A DNA stretch of 64,000 nt, from assembly GCF_013137895.1 (NCBI RefSeq), contig NZ_CP053538.1, positions 1,115,501 through 1,179,500 on the forward strand, given 5' to 3'. Below the pieces are notes generated by a model. It worked only from the letters and a program-made list of their open reading frames with translations. It had not been told where the DNA came from and did no database searches. Source of the stretch: Hymenobacter taeanensis. GTDB lineage: Bacteria > Bacteroidota > Bacteroidia > Cytophagales > Hymenobacteraceae. A program made the translations under genes and the position numbers. Shown piece by piece: positions 42,539 to 51,916 of this stretch. Each line of letters begins with the position of its first letter. The first letter of the stretch is position 1.

Positions 42539-44401
42539 ATGCACGATCACCAGCTTCAGAGTATCCTCCGGCATATGCCAGCAGGCATTGCCACCCTGTT
42601 GGGGCCGGAGCTGCGCTATGGGCTGGTGAACGAGGCCATGCAGGAGCTGCTGGGCAGCCCCACGCCTACCGGTGAGCCGCTGGCTAAACACCCAGGCCGG
42701 TTAGCAGCTGATCTGCTGGAAGTTATGCAGCAGGTATATAGCTCAGGCCGCCCCTATGTGGCCAAGGCCTATGCCGTACCCTTCCCCGGCTCAGAGAAGG
42801 GCACTCCCACCAAGCGCTATTTTGACTTGGCGCTGGAGCCGCTCACCGACGACCACAATGAGCCTCAGGGCCTGTTGCTGTTTGCGGTAGATGTAACCGG
42901 GCAGGAAGAGGCCCGGCAGCGGGCCCATGAGCTTTCCCTGGAAACACGGCGCCTTGATGCCCGCCTGCGGGTGCTCACCGAAACGGCCCCTCAGATTACA
43001 TTCAGCGTTGATGCTCAGGGCCAGTATGAATACGTGAGCCCGCAGTGGTATTACTTTACGGGCCAGCCGCCCAAGGCCGACCTCAACGCCATCTGGCCCC
43101 TGCTCATTCACCCCGATGACCGCCTGCGAGTGCTTTACCAGGCTGATGCCGCCCGGGAGGCAGGCATTGGCTGGAGCTTTGAGTACCGCATGCGCCGCCA
43201 CGATGGGCAGTACCGCTGGATGCTGAGTCGCGCCTTACCGGAGCTGCACGCCCCCAATAAGCCCGTGTTTTGGCACGGAGCCGTAACGGAAGTGCACGAC
43301 CAGCGGGAGCTGGCCGAAGCGCTGCGTCGGGGCGAAACGGAGCTCCGGTTTCTGGCCGACAGCATTCCGCAGCTGATCTGGACGGCCACCGCCGAGGGGT
43401 TTATTGACTATTACAACCAGCATTCCGCCGACTACACCGGCCTCTCGGGGCAGGAGCTGGGGCCCACGGGCTGGGTGGCCCTCCTTGACCCCACCGAGCA
43501 GGCAGCGGCGGCCCGCCGCTGGGTGCAGTGCGTGGCCTCGGGCGAGGAGTACGAGGGCCTCTACCGCATGCGTCGCCACGATGGGCAATACCGCTGGCAC
43601 ATTATTCGGGCGCGGCAGCTGGCTGACTCCCGCGGGCCGCGGTGGTTTGGAGCCTGCACCGATGTGGATGACCAGCACCGCCTGCGCCAAGTACTGCAAA
43701 CCCAGTACGATGAGCTGGCCCGCACCAACCGCGACCTAGACACCTTTGTGTACACGGCTTCTCACGACCTGAAACAGCCGCTGTTTAACCTGCGGGGCTT
43801 GTTCGATGAGCTCCGGCGCACCGCCACCTTCCAAGACCCCGAGCAGGAAGTGCTCCTGGAAATGGTTGATGACGCCCTGCGCCAGCTTGACAGAACCCTG
43901 CAGGAGCTGGCTGCTACCGTGCAGGACCAGCGCGAGCTGACCGCCCCCACCGAGGAACTTAACTTGCAAAGCGTGGTAGAGGAGGTACTGCTGGGCCTGC
44001 GCACCCAGGTGCAAGAGGCTCAGGCAGAGCTTGAGCTCGACCTCACGGCGGCTCCTACCTTACTTTACGGGCGCGCCAACTTGCGTAGTGTACTGCACAA
44101 CCTGCTCAGCAACGCCCTGAAGTTTGCTCACCCTGACCGCCCCGCGCACATTCGGGTTACCAGTTCCCTCTCAGCTACCGGCAATGCCCAGCTATTAGTA
44201 CAAGATAATGGCCTGGGTATGGAGCTGCGGCACGGCCCTTCACCCGCCTTTCAGCTATTTGAACGCCAGAACCCGCAGGTAGCGGGTGCGGGCGTAGGCC
44301 TGTACCTGGTACAACGCATCCTGGATAGCGGTGGGGGCCACTTAGAGGTTACCAGCACCGTAGGCCAGGGTACCACGTTTGTAGTACACTGGTTTGAGTA
44401 A
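42539..44401 (+). CDS. PAS-domain sensor histidine kinase
   Basis: 620 residues. An N-terminal PAS-like region (about 5-140), then two PAS/PAC modules (about 145-265 and 270-390; each ending in RMRRHDGQYRW) precede HisKA with phospho-acceptor His409 in TASHDLKQPLFNLRGL. The ATPase part shows the N box NLLSNALKFAHPD, G1 VQDNGLGM and G2 GAGVGLYLVQRIL. No membrane helix is seen, so it is a soluble kinase. No response regulator is next to it. Cotranscription with the BLUF gene is suggested by spacing. The two near-identical PAC repeats point to internal duplication. Confidence 0.9.
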   Translation: MHDHQLQSILRHMPAGIATLLGPELRYGLVNEAMQELLGSPTPTGEPLAKHPGRLAADLLEVMQQVYSSGRPYVAKAYAVPFPGSEKGTPTKRYFDLALEPLTDDHNEPQGLLLFAVDVTGQEEARQRAHELSLETRRLDARLRVLTETAPQITFSVDAQGQYEYVSPQWYYFTGQPPKADLNAIWPLLIHPDDRLRVLYQADAAREAGIGWSFEYRMRRHDGQYRWMLSRALPELHAPNKPVFWHGAVTEVHDQRELAEALRRGETELRFLADSIPQLIWTATAEGFIDYYNQHSADYTGLSGQELGPTGWVALLDPTEQAAAARRWVQCVASGEEYEGLYRMRRHDGQYRWHIIRARQLADSRGPRWFGACTDVDDQHRLRQVLQTQYDELARTNRDLDTFVYTASHDLKQPLFNLRGLFDELRRTATFQDPEQEVLLEMVDDALRQLDRTLQELAATVQDQRELTAPTEELNLQSVVEEVLLGLRTQVQEAQAELELDLTAAPTLLYGRANLRSVLHNLLSNALKFAHPDRPAHIRVTSSLSATGNAQLLVQDNGLGMELRHGPSPAFQLFERQNPQVAGAGVGLYLVQRILDSGGGHLEVTSTVGQGTTFVVHWFE

Positions 44402-44440
44402 CCTGTAGCAGCACCCAACTTCAGGAGCAGCCAAGTCAAC

Positions 44441-45298
44441 TCAACGGGCGGCCGAACGGGCTACGGGCTTCCGCCGGCCGTTTCTGGGTGCCACTGGGGC
44501 TTTCTTGGGAGGGGCCGGGGGCGTAAATGCCACCGGCAGCTCACACACCACGGGTACCGGTCGGCCCTCCAGCAACCCAGGGGCCCAGGTGGCCGGCAGT
44601 AGTTTAGCCAAGCGCAGGGCCTCCGCATCGCAGCCACCCCCCAGCTTCTTTACTACCTGATAGTTGGATACGTTGCCGGTAGCATCAATCAGGAAAGCAA
44701 CCTTGGCTGTACCGCGTACGTGGCTCTTCAGAGCCTGAGCCGGATACCTGAGATTTTCGCGCACTACCTGCTGCAGGGCTTCCAGCCCCCCTATGTACAC
44801 AGGCTTTCGTTCCAGCTGTAGCGTGTCGCGGCAGTCGTCTTCCGCACTCCAGAGCTTAAACACGCAGTCATCACTGGCTACGGGTTTGTTGAATAGTACC
44901 TGCTGGTAGGTGTAGTCGTAGTTCTGTACCAGGGTGCCTTCGGGGGCGTAGAACTCCCACATGCCCACTTTCTTATCCTGGTCGTATGCCCCTCGCTCCC
45001 GAATGGTTTCGCCATCGGCGTAGTAGGTGGTCCAGGTGCTGTCTTTTTGCCCATTGCTGTAGTAGCCGCTTGTGCGCAGCAGGTTGTTCTTGCCGCTGTA
45101 CCTCTGGTACTGTCCCTGCTTCACGGTGTTATTGGCAGTCAGTACTGAATATTCTTCCTTGCACCAAGGATTCTGGTGCGTTACCACCACACTACGCACC
45201 TGCTGGCCAACGCTTAGCGCCGGAGCGGCCAGTTGCAAAAAACCCAGGGTCCCCCAGAAAATCACACGTAAAAATCCTTTCATACCCAGTAAGCTCAT
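44441..45298 (-). CDS. Energy-transducer TonB-domain protein with MORN-like repeats
   Basis: 285 residues with a signal-like or anchor segment at the N-terminus (ATG 45298; ATG 45283 is equally possible). The middle has YwqK/MORN-like repeats (GYYSNGQKDSTWTTYYADGETIRERGAYDQDKKVGMWEFYAPEG) used for surface binding. The C-terminal 95 residues are a TonB C-terminal domain (VRENLRYPAQALKSHVRGTAKVAFLIDATGNV ... VKKLGGGCDAEALRLAKLLP ... ELPVAF). This arrangement is common among Bacteroidota and may link inner-membrane energy or stress sensing to an outer-membrane protein. Convergent with the kinase. Confidence 0.85.
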   Translation of the reverse strand: MSLLGMKGFLRVIFWGTLGFLQLAAPALSVGQQVRSVVVTHQNPWCKEEYSVLTANNTVKQGQYQRYSGKNNLLRTSGYYSNGQKDSTWTTYYADGETIRERGAYDQDKKVGMWEFYAPEGTLVQNYDYTYQQVLFNKPVASDDCVFKLWSAEDDCRDTLQLERKPVYIGGLEALQQVVRENLRYPAQALKSHVRGTAKVAFLIDATGNVSNYQVVKKLGGGCDAEALRLAKLLPATWAPGLLEGRPVPVVCELPVAFTPPAPPKKAPVAPRNGRRKPVARSAAR

Positions 45299-45579
45299 AG
45301 GTTATAAAAAATCGCAGTAGATGATAGTACTACCAGGCATATGAATGGCACTTAGCCTAGCATAAGTGGATAAATATAACAAATCAAAGCCAATTGACCA
45401 TTCACAGGACATTCGTTCTACAAGCCTTTTAGTAGGCCCAGTGCTTAAACTATTTGCGCCTGCGGGCGATGCCTGGGGGGCTGTATTACCTGCAGCCAGC
45501 GACCTGGCACAACCTGTTGCAACCGGAAACTGCCGCCAACTTGCTTTCTTTGGCGCTCCATGTTGTAGTGCTTTGGTTT

Positions 45580-46605
45580 ATGGCTAGTCGTCGCAAATTT
45601 CTGTCTTCTTCGGCCGCTGGCTTAGCGGTGGTAGCCACTCGCCCGCTTGCTGAGGCGGCTACCCTAGCAGCGGGCCCCCTCGCGGGCAAGCCCTTGGTTA
45701 TATCAACCTGGGACACTGGCCTGGCGGCCAACCTGGGCGCCTGGCAAGTGCTACGCAAAGGTGGCCAGGCGCTTGATGCGGTAGAGGCCGGGGTAATGGT
45801 GACAGAAGCTTCCCAGAACTGCTGCGTAGGCCTGGGCGGCAACCCCGACCGGGAGGGCATTGTTACGCTGGATGCCTGCATTATGGATGACAAGTTTAAC
45901 TGCGGCAGCGTTGCCGCTCTGGAGCGCATCAAGCACCCCATCAGTGTGGCCCGGCGCATTATGGAGCGCACCCCGCACGTAATGCTGGTAGGAGAAGGTG
46001 CTCAGCAGTTTGCCGTGGCGCAAGGGTTTCCACTGGAGCCTCAGCAACTCAGCCCCGACGCCGCCAAGGCTTACCAGGAATGGCTCAAGACCAGCCAGTA
46101 CCGCCCTGTTATTAACATTGAAAACTCAGGGAGCCACAAGCCCGTGGGGCCGGTGGGGGGCGCCAACAACCACGATACCATTGCCATGCTGGCCCAAGAT
46201 GCTCAGGGCAACCTCAGCGGCAGCTGCACTACCAGCGGCATGGGCTTCAAAATGCGGGGCCGCCTCGGCGACTCTCCCCTCATTGGCTCGGGTTTGTTCG
46301 TGGATAACGCCGTGGGGGCAGCCGCAGCCACGGGCCAGGGCGAAGATGTAATTCGTATTGCCGGCTCCCATACCGTGGTGGAGCTCATGCGTCAGGGCCT
46401 CTCGCCTACGGCGGCCTGCAAAGCGGCCGTAGAGCGCATTGCCCGCATTAAGGGAGATAAAGCCCGCGAAATTCAGGTGTGCTTTATTGCCATCAATAAC
46501 CAGGGCCAGCATGGAGCTTTTGCCCTTCAGAAGGGCTTTAGCTACGCCCTATGCACCAGCGAGAACCAGCAGCAACTTGTGCAGAGCGGCTACCTGCTCA
46601 AGTAG
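45580..46605 (+). CDS. Glycosylasparaginase-like Ntn hydrolase with Tat signal
   Basis: 341 residues from ATG 45580; the frame back to 45454 is rejected. MASRRKFLSSSAAGLAVV is a twin-arginine (Tat) signal. The self-cleaving nucleophile region is NNHDTIAML with Thr200 as the new N-terminal residue after autoproteolysis; GGNPDREGIVTLDACIMD and SGSCTTSGMGFKMRGRLGDSPLIGSGLFVDN complete the N4-(N-acetylglucosaminyl)asparaginase pattern. It would release sugar-linked asparagine or act as an isoaspartyl peptidase in the periplasm. Convergent with the STAS-like gene. Confidence 0.9.
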   Translation: MASRRKFLSSSAAGLAVVATRPLAEAATLAAGPLAGKPLVISTWDTGLAANLGAWQVLRKGGQALDAVEAGVMVTEASQNCCVGLGGNPDREGIVTLDACIMDDKFNCGSVAALERIKHPISVARRIMERTPHVMLVGEGAQQFAVAQGFPLEPQQLSPDAAKAYQEWLKTSQYRPVINIENSGSHKPVGPVGGANNHDTIAMLAQDAQGNLSGSCTTSGMGFKMRGRLGDSPLIGSGLFVDNAVGAAAATGQGEDVIRIAGSHTVVELMRQGLSPTAACKAAVERIARIKGDKAREIQVCFIAINNQGQHGAFALQKGFSYALCTSENQQQLVQSGYLLK

Positions 46606-46640
46606 GCCTATAAGAGAACAAGCCAAGCCGCTCAGCGGCG

Positions 46641-47063
46641 TTACCACCGTACGCTGGTGATGCCCACTTCGGGCTGCTGGTTTTGTAGCCATTCTACGGC
46701 CTGCGCCACATCGTCAAAAGCAGCCGCCATGGGGAACATCACATCAAGCTGCGACTGATCGAAGATCATGCGGCTTAACAGGTGGGGTGAGTACACCCAG
46801 GCTAGGTAGCGCAAGCCCGCTTCGGCCATGGCGGGCAGCCACTCCCGGGTACCCCAGGTAATACCCTCGGGCCAGGGGCGCGAAATCAATACATTGTCGC
46901 TGAGTAGCTTGGAGGTGCCGTGCAGGCGCTGGTATTCCAACAGCAGGCGGCACCCTTCTACTACCACTGGTTTGGTCATTTCGCCATACCATTGCGCATA
47001 GAGCCACCCGTGCTGATCGTCGTACTGAATGCAGAGGCCAGGTGTTTGGGCTAGTAAGCGCAT
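46641..47063 (-). CDS. STAS/SpoIIAA-like protein, unknown role
   Basis: 140 residues from ATG 47063 (an in-frame ATG at 47111 and a longer frame exist but read poorly). Pattern: ITYDDxHGWLYAQWYGEMT (beta-strand pair), KPVVVEGCRLLLEYQRLHG (helix), KLLSDNVLI, GTREWLPAMAEAGLRYLAWVY, and a terminal VEWLQ helix. The alternation of strands and helices resembles the STAS-like/SpoIIAA fold seen in many small Hymenobacter proteins. A similar protein of almost equal length occurs at 57623. No partner is visible. Confidence 0.55.
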   Translation of the reverse strand: MRLLAQTPGLCIQYDDQHGWLYAQWYGEMTKPVVVEGCRLLLEYQRLHGTSKLLSDNVLISRPWPEGITWGTREWLPAMAEAGLRYLAWVYSPHLLSRMIFDQSQLDVMFPMAAAFDDVAQAVEWLQNQQPEVGITSVRW

Positions 47064-47177
47064 ACCTTTAAGGTAAGCAGCCAGTTGGTAAGTACCTACC
47101 GCAAAGCGCATTTCCTTACCAAAGCACCAATATACCCGTGAAGTATAATTTACGACGGCCAGGCCACGCCTAAACCA

Positions 47178-47216
47178 CAAAAGAGCCTCACCGGCAGTAC
47201 AGGCGAGGCTCTTTTG
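47178..47216. terminator. Bidirectional hairpin
   Basis: CAAAAGAGCCTC (47178-47189) pairs with GAGGCTCTTTTG (47205-47216), downstream of DUF4136 on the minus strand. Confidence 0.7.
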
Positions 47217-47235
47217 GCAATGGTAGCTGAGTAGC

Positions 47236-47841
47236 TTAGTTCTTCTCTTCTACCGGAAACTTATCCAGAATGTCTTTGGCTGATCTGGCAAACTCATCCC
47301 CAATACGGGCGGGGTTACCTACTGGGTCGGCCATGGAGCCGCGCCATACCAGGTTATTAGTACGGGCATCTACCACATCCAGAATCATAGTACCCTCCTG
47401 GAATGTCTCAGTGCGGTAGCCGGTGTTGTAATAGGGTGTGGTATACCAGTAACCGTAGTTAATGGGCAGGAAGCGCCCCCGATACGACATAGCATAGGGG
47501 AAAGCATAGCCGGGCGCTGGTGGGTTGGCTACCGTCCGCTCCGCTTCTTCAATGTATAAGTGGTACGTGAGGTAAAAGTCGGGGGTAGCGTTGCCCTGCA
47601 CGGGCCGGATGCCCCGCTTGGCCATTTCGCTGTTGATGGCATTTTGAATGGCCTCATCATTGAGGCTGCTCTTGTAAATGGGATTCTGAGAATCTGCGGA
47701 CTTGACATCCGTTTTAGCCCAATCGTAGGTTCGGTATTGGCTGAAATCTACACCGGGTTTCTGTTGAACAGCAACGCCGGAGGAACAGCTGCTGAGCAGC
47801 CCTATTAATAGCAGCAGCACAGCATACAAAGAGGTTTTCAT
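47236..47841 (-). CDS. DUF4136 lipoprotein
   Basis: 201 residues with a clear lipoprotein signal: MKTSLYAVLLLLIGLLSSCSSG, lipobox LSSC, modified Cys at about 19. The mature part is a DUF4136 domain: FSQYRTYDWAKTD, INSEMAKRGIRPVQGNATPDFYLTYHLYIEEAERT, and MILDVVDARTNNLVWRGSMAD. DUF4136 proteins are outer-membrane-facing lipoproteins of unknown function, common in Bacteroidota and Proteobacteria. Single-gene unit. Confidence 0.93.
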   Translation of the reverse strand: MKTSLYAVLLLLIGLLSSCSSGVAVQQKPGVDFSQYRTYDWAKTDVKSADSQNPIYKSSLNDEAIQNAINSEMAKRGIRPVQGNATPDFYLTYHLYIEEAERTVANPPAPGYAFPYAMSYRGRFLPINYGYWYTTPYYNTGYRTETFQEGTMILDVVDARTNNLVWRGSMADPVGNPARIGDEFARSAKDILDKFPVEEKN

Positions 47842-48076
47842 AGCAAGGAATACTAAAAGAGTTCGAGTAAAAAGAGAAGAAGGCCTGCCGCGCCACGGGT
47901 AGTGGCAGCAGCTAAGCCTTATTCTAATACTTACTTACAGCTCATAGGTTACAATACTGTGGTTCTTTGGGCCGCTACACCACTATCTTGTACTAAGCCA
48001 CTTGCCCCGCGGTGCACGTAATGCGTTATCCGCTCCGTCTGGGCTCCAGGTGCTGAGGCATTACTAACTCCGGCGC

Positions 48077-48347
48077 CTACACGGGCGGGCAGCGTGCCAG
48101 GTAGCCGGCGGCTTCGCGCTGCCCGAGCTCCTGGAATGGCTTCATGTCGGCGGACTGTAGTGGCTCGCCCGACACCTTCTCGTAGGTTGCCCGAGTACTG
48201 TCGGCGAGGTGCTTTCCCTTTTTGCTCAGGTCTTTTTCTTTAATGTTTTCTTCATCGAGCAGGCGGCGTAGCCCTTCTTTGAGAATGGGAGACAAGCCGC
48301 CGGGAGTTCTAGGTGGGGCTACCAATAGAATTCGGCTGTTGAGCCAT
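48077..48347 (-). pseudogene. Small hydrophilic protein gene with a probable frameshift
   Basis: From ATG 48347 the reading frame gives MAQQPNSIG then hits TAG, whereas shifting by one base at about 48323-48326 joins it to VAPPRTPGGLSPILKEGLRRLLDEENIKEKDLSKKGKHLADSTRATYEKVSGE... to TAG 48077. The second part is an 80-codon plausible protein (charged, helical, no known family) with no ATG of its own, only a TTG at 48325. One extra G in ATTGGTAGCC would account for it. It could be a real frameshift, a sequencing error, or a TTG-started gene. Confidence 0.4.
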
Positions 48348-48524
48348 GGCTAGCCTAAATAAAGTACAGCCCCTTGGCACGCAGAAAGAAAACTGGGTGC
48401 TAGCCCGGGTAAATGCGGCTGGCGCTGTTTAACTCCAGTGGGTTTTGCTTCTTTTGTGGGCTGCGGGGCTGGCCTGGCCTGTATCGGGGGCCGCCCTCTT
48501 CCTACCACCTGCCTCTTTCTGCGT

Positions 48525-49145
48525 ATGTCATCTTCTGTTATTACCACCATTGTGTTTGATTTGGGCGGCGTGCTCATCGACTGGAACCCGCGCTACCTCT
48601 ATAAGAAGCTCTTCACCGATGAGCAGGAAATGGACGCCTTTCTGAACACCATTACCACCCCCGACTGGAACGAGGAGCAGGATGCCGGCCGTACACTAGC
48701 CGAGGGCACCGCCCTGCTGGTAGCCAAACACCCCGAGCATCGGGAGCTAATTGAGCACTTCTATGGCCGCTGGCCCGAGATGCTGGGCGGTGCTATTCAG
48801 GGTACCGTTGACATCCTGACCGAGCTGCGAGCCAGTGGCCGCTACCGCCTGTACGCCCTCACAAACTGGTCGGCCGAGACGTTCCCGATAGCGCTGGAGC
48901 AGTTTGAATTTCTGCACTGGTTTGAGGGCATTGTGGTATCGGGCACGGAGAAGTCGCGCAAGCCCTTCCCCGATTTCTACCACACCCTGCTTACCCGCTA
49001 CCAGATTGAGCCCAGCCAGGCCGTGTTCATTGATGACAATGAACGGAATATTCATGCGGCCGAGGCAGTAGGTTTGCATGCGGTGCACTTCCAGTCGCCG
49101 GAGCAACTGCGCACGGAGCTAGCTGCCCTGCAAGTACTGGCCTAG
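48525..49145 (+). CDS. HAD family phosphatase (YihX/epoxide-hydrolase-like)
   Basis: 206 residues from ATG 48525 (the frame from 48438 adds no family text). HAD motif I is VFDLGGVLIDWNPR (Asp12 nucleophile), motif II YALTNWSAETF (Thr/Asn), motif III EKSRKPFPDFY (Lys) and motif IV VFIDDNERN (Asp-Asp). It would hydrolyse a small phosphate ester such as a sugar phosphate in the cytoplasm. The stop codon lies in a GGCCTAGGCC string. Divergent from nothing and followed by a strong hairpin. Confidence 0.9.
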   Translation: MSSSVITTIVFDLGGVLIDWNPRYLYKKLFTDEQEMDAFLNTITTPDWNEEQDAGRTLAEGTALLVAKHPEHRELIEHFYGRWPEMLGGAIQGTVDILTELRASGRYRLYALTNWSAETFPIALEQFEFLHWFEGIVVSGTEKSRKPFPDFYHTLLTRYQIEPSQAVFIDDNERNIHAAEAVGLHAVHFQSPEQLRTELAALQVLA

Positions 49146-49163
49146 GCCTTTCACTCTGCCCTC

Positions 49164-49229
49164 CACACGCAACCGGAGGACGCTGCAGTAGCCCGTCAGG
49201 GCCGCCGCAACGTCCTCCGGTTGCGTGTG
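49164..49229. terminator. Perfect 19-bp hairpin
   Basis: CACACGCAACCGGAGGACG (49164-49182) pairs with 49211-49229 around a 28-nt loop, between the convergent HAD and SDR genes. The T run is short; it may stop both transcripts. Confidence 0.75.
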
Positions 49230-49273
49230 AAGCGTTACTTACTGGAACAATTATTCATGCCAGGTAAGGTGGC

Positions 49274-50011
49274 CTAGAGCCGGTCGAGACGGCCGCCATC
49301 CACTCTCACTTCGGCGCCTTGCACAAAGGCAGCATCATCGGAAGCCAGATAGGCAATAAGGGCCGCCACGTCTTCGGCGCGGCCCACATCGGCGCGGTCA
49401 ATCTTTTCTACCCCCGATTTCACATTGGGGTTTTCCCAGAGCATGGGCGTGTCAATGGCGCCTGGCAACACGGAGTTTACGCGCAGCCCCTTAGGCTTGC
49501 CCTCCAGCGCCGCCGAGCGGGTAAGTGAGTTAACGGCGGCTTTGGCCGCGGCGTAGGGAGCTACCAGCGGGCTGGTTTCAATGGCATGAATGCTGGACAC
49601 ATTCACGATGCTGCCGCCCGGCTTCATATGCAGAAAAGCCTGCTTGATGAAATAAAACGCTCCCAGCAGGTCTACGTTCAGGATGCGCAGCCAGTCTTCC
49701 CCGGTAAGTTCTTCCAGAGGCTTAAACTGCATCAGGCCCGCGTTATTCACAATTACATCTAGGCGGCCAAATTTATCGAGGGCTTCCTTCACAGATGCTT
49801 CAACCTGCGCCTCTACCGCTACGTTGCACACGGTGCCCCACGCCTCGGGGGCCCCGGCCGCTTTTATCTGGGGCAGGGCCTTGTTGAGGTTTTCCTGACT
49901 TACATCAGCCAGCACCACGCGGGCACCTTCGCTGGCTACTCGTTTGGCGGTGGCTAGGCCTATGCCGCTGGCACCGCCCGTAATAAGCACTACTTTATCT
50001 TGAAAACGCAT
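49274..50011 (-). CDS. SDR family oxidoreductase, glucose-1-dehydrogenase-like
   Basis: 245 residues. Cofactor loop TGGASGIG (11-18), a basic-to-acidic VVLADVSQ strand end suggesting NAD(H), NNAG (89-92), and catalytic Tyr153/Lys157 in YAAAKAAV. The C-terminus FVQGAEVRVDGGRLDRL is typical of this group. It follows the glycosidase gene by 30 bases on the minus strand, so it is probably cotranscribed with it and may oxidise a sugar released by it. The stop codon lies in a GTGGCCTAG string. Confidence 0.88.
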   Translation of the reverse strand: MRFQDKVVLITGGASGIGLATAKRVASEGARVVLADVSQENLNKALPQIKAAGAPEAWGTVCNVAVEAQVEASVKEALDKFGRLDVIVNNAGLMQFKPLEELTGEDWLRILNVDLLGAFYFIKQAFLHMKPGGSIVNVSSIHAIETSPLVAPYAAAKAAVNSLTRSAALEGKPKGLRVNSVLPGAIDTPMLWENPNVKSGVEKIDRADVGRAEDVAALIAYLASDDAAFVQGAEVRVDGGRLDRL

Positions 50012-50041
50012 GTTGAGGGGATTATAGAAAAGAACGAATCA

Positions 50042-51361
50042 TTACAGAGAGGCTACCGACGAAGCATTAGCAGCCGAAGTAGAAGAATCCTGGCTGGTTT
50101 GCTTGGCTTCGGTTTTCTTGTCTTCGGCCCACTCCTCTTTGCTATCGGCGGGCATTACAATGGGCACCTGCAGGCAAATGCTCTGGGCGGGCAGCACCTG
50201 CCGCCAGTCCTGAATAAGCTGCTTGTAGGCCTCTCCTACCGGCCTGATGTTGCGGTCGAGATCATAGAGGCCCAGGGGGTTCACAATGCCGTTGTTTTCG
50301 CGCAGGGCGCTGTCCCAGTCTACCTGGTCGGTGAGAGAATACCAGGTAAAGCCCACAATCGGCACCCCGTCGTTGCGGACGCGCAGCACGTTGGCCCACT
50401 CCTTCCAGAGCCAGTTTACGGCCTCGTCGCCGCAGGGGCCCTGCCACAGGTTGGTCTCGGTGTGCATTACGGGCAGGCGGTACCGGTCGTGGTACTGGCG
50501 CGTGATAACGTGGTAGCCAAACACCTCGCCCGAGGCACTGGTGCTGCCATCGGCCTTCACGCGGTGCTCGTTGGTTTTGTAGTAGTCGTTGCCCATGATG
50601 CACTGGTGCTTGAGGCGGTTGTGCATGAAGAAGTGATACTCCTCGCGCGTCATGCCATTATCCAGCAGGTACTCGTACATCTCAGAGTCTACGCGCCGGC
50701 CGTAGTTCAGGTCCAGCGACAGAAACCGTTTAGAGTTCATGAGTTCAGCGGGCCTGATAGCCGCCGGGTTCTCAGCATGGAAATATTCAGATGACTCGCT
50801 CTGGATAAACAGGGCATCGGGGCGCACGTCAGCAATAGACCTCATGGCCAGCACATTGGCTTTCACAATGTGCTTGAGCGCCGTTACAAAGGCCTGGTCG
50901 GAGCGCAGTTGCTCATTCCACCACCCGTACAGGGCCGAGAACTCGGCACAGATGTACATCTCGTTTACGGGCGTGTAAAGCTGCACCCACGGAAACCGGG
51001 TAGCAAACGCCTTGGCATAGTCCGCAAACAGGGCCGGAAAATCGGGGTTCTGGAAGTTGCCAACCCAATCGGGCACCCCAAAATGGCAAAGGTCTACGAT
51101 GGGAGCAATATTGCGGCGGTACAGGTCGCGGAAGGTTTCATCGGCAAATGACCAGTCGTACTTCCCCGGCCCGAGCCAGGTAGTGTGAATGGGAGGGCCG
51201 TAGCGCAGAAAGCCAATGCCTAGCTCCTCTACCAGGTCAAAATCCTTCTTCCAGAACGTGTAGTGGCCACACTTCTCCATTTCATCCATTCGTACGCGCC
51301 CGTTCTGAATTGTTGGATAGCTGTTTTCAATACCGGTGGCAAAGATGAAATGGGGTTTCAT
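50042..51361 (-). CDS. Family 1-like glycoside hydrolase
   Basis: 439 residues, a TIM barrel. The acid/base Glu is in YTPVNEMYICAEF and the nucleophile Glu in PVMHTETNLWQGPC; FIFATGIENSYPT, FLRYGPPIHTTW and WYSLTDQVDWDSAL are family-like substrate-site strands. No signal peptide is seen, so it acts in the cytoplasm, and a low-complexity Ser/Ala-rich tail follows residue 405. It would cleave beta-linked sugars; the substrate is not predictable. The SDR gene follows by 30 bases. Confidence 0.8.
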   Translation of the reverse strand: MKPHFIFATGIENSYPTIQNGRVRMDEMEKCGHYTFWKKDFDLVEELGIGFLRYGPPIHTTWLGPGKYDWSFADETFRDLYRRNIAPIVDLCHFGVPDWVGNFQNPDFPALFADYAKAFATRFPWVQLYTPVNEMYICAEFSALYGWWNEQLRSDQAFVTALKHIVKANVLAMRSIADVRPDALFIQSESSEYFHAENPAAIRPAELMNSKRFLSLDLNYGRRVDSEMYEYLLDNGMTREEYHFFMHNRLKHQCIMGNDYYKTNEHRVKADGSTSASGEVFGYHVITRQYHDRYRLPVMHTETNLWQGPCGDEAVNWLWKEWANVLRVRNDGVPIVGFTWYSLTDQVDWDSALRENNGIVNPLGLYDLDRNIRPVGEAYKQLIQDWRQVLPAQSICLQVPIVMPADSKEEWAEDKKTEAKQTSQDSSTSAANASSVASL

Positions 51362-51916
51362 ACAAGGAAGCGCTGAAATGAGGAGAGAAAAGAGGATTCG
51401 GCCCTGACAGCGGCGGCAGCCGGAGCCAAAGCATTCTGATTAGTATCGGCTTACTCTAAATTCTGGCTTGGTGTTGTGCGCAGGGCCCTCTCCGGGGTGC
51501 TCATTCCGGCACCTGCTACGCAGAACTGCCCCGTTTTCCTGCTGGCCTAGGCCACCCAGGCAACCAGCCTGCCACGGGCCCCTGACGCTGAAAAAGCACA
51601 AGGCGGCCCCCAAGTAGTTTCTGCTGGGAGAGGGCTTGTGGCGCGGCTAGCGGCAGTAGCACAGAATTTTACACCGCCCTGCTATTACGCTCTCTCGTGA
51701 CCCGCCGGCCCCACCCAAAACGGCGAAACCAGGGCCAATGGGTATTATTTCAGCTGCTTGCCGAGGATCAGACAGACTAGCTTACCTGATATTCAACAAG
51801 TTATATATGATTAACATTGAGTGCGGGGCTATAACACTTATAGCAAGTGGCCGTAAGTACTCCGCAGCCCCTTAGCGGGCCACGTTCTATTCTCTCTTTC
51901 CTATCAAACTCTTTCT
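51362..51916. other. Intergenic region, no gene seen
   Basis: About 550 bases. Several small GC-rich repeats but no convincing ORF; a frame from 51847 running over the repeat gene in another phase is a shadow. The promoter of the Ser/Thr/Gly gene must lie at its right end. Confidence 0.4.
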
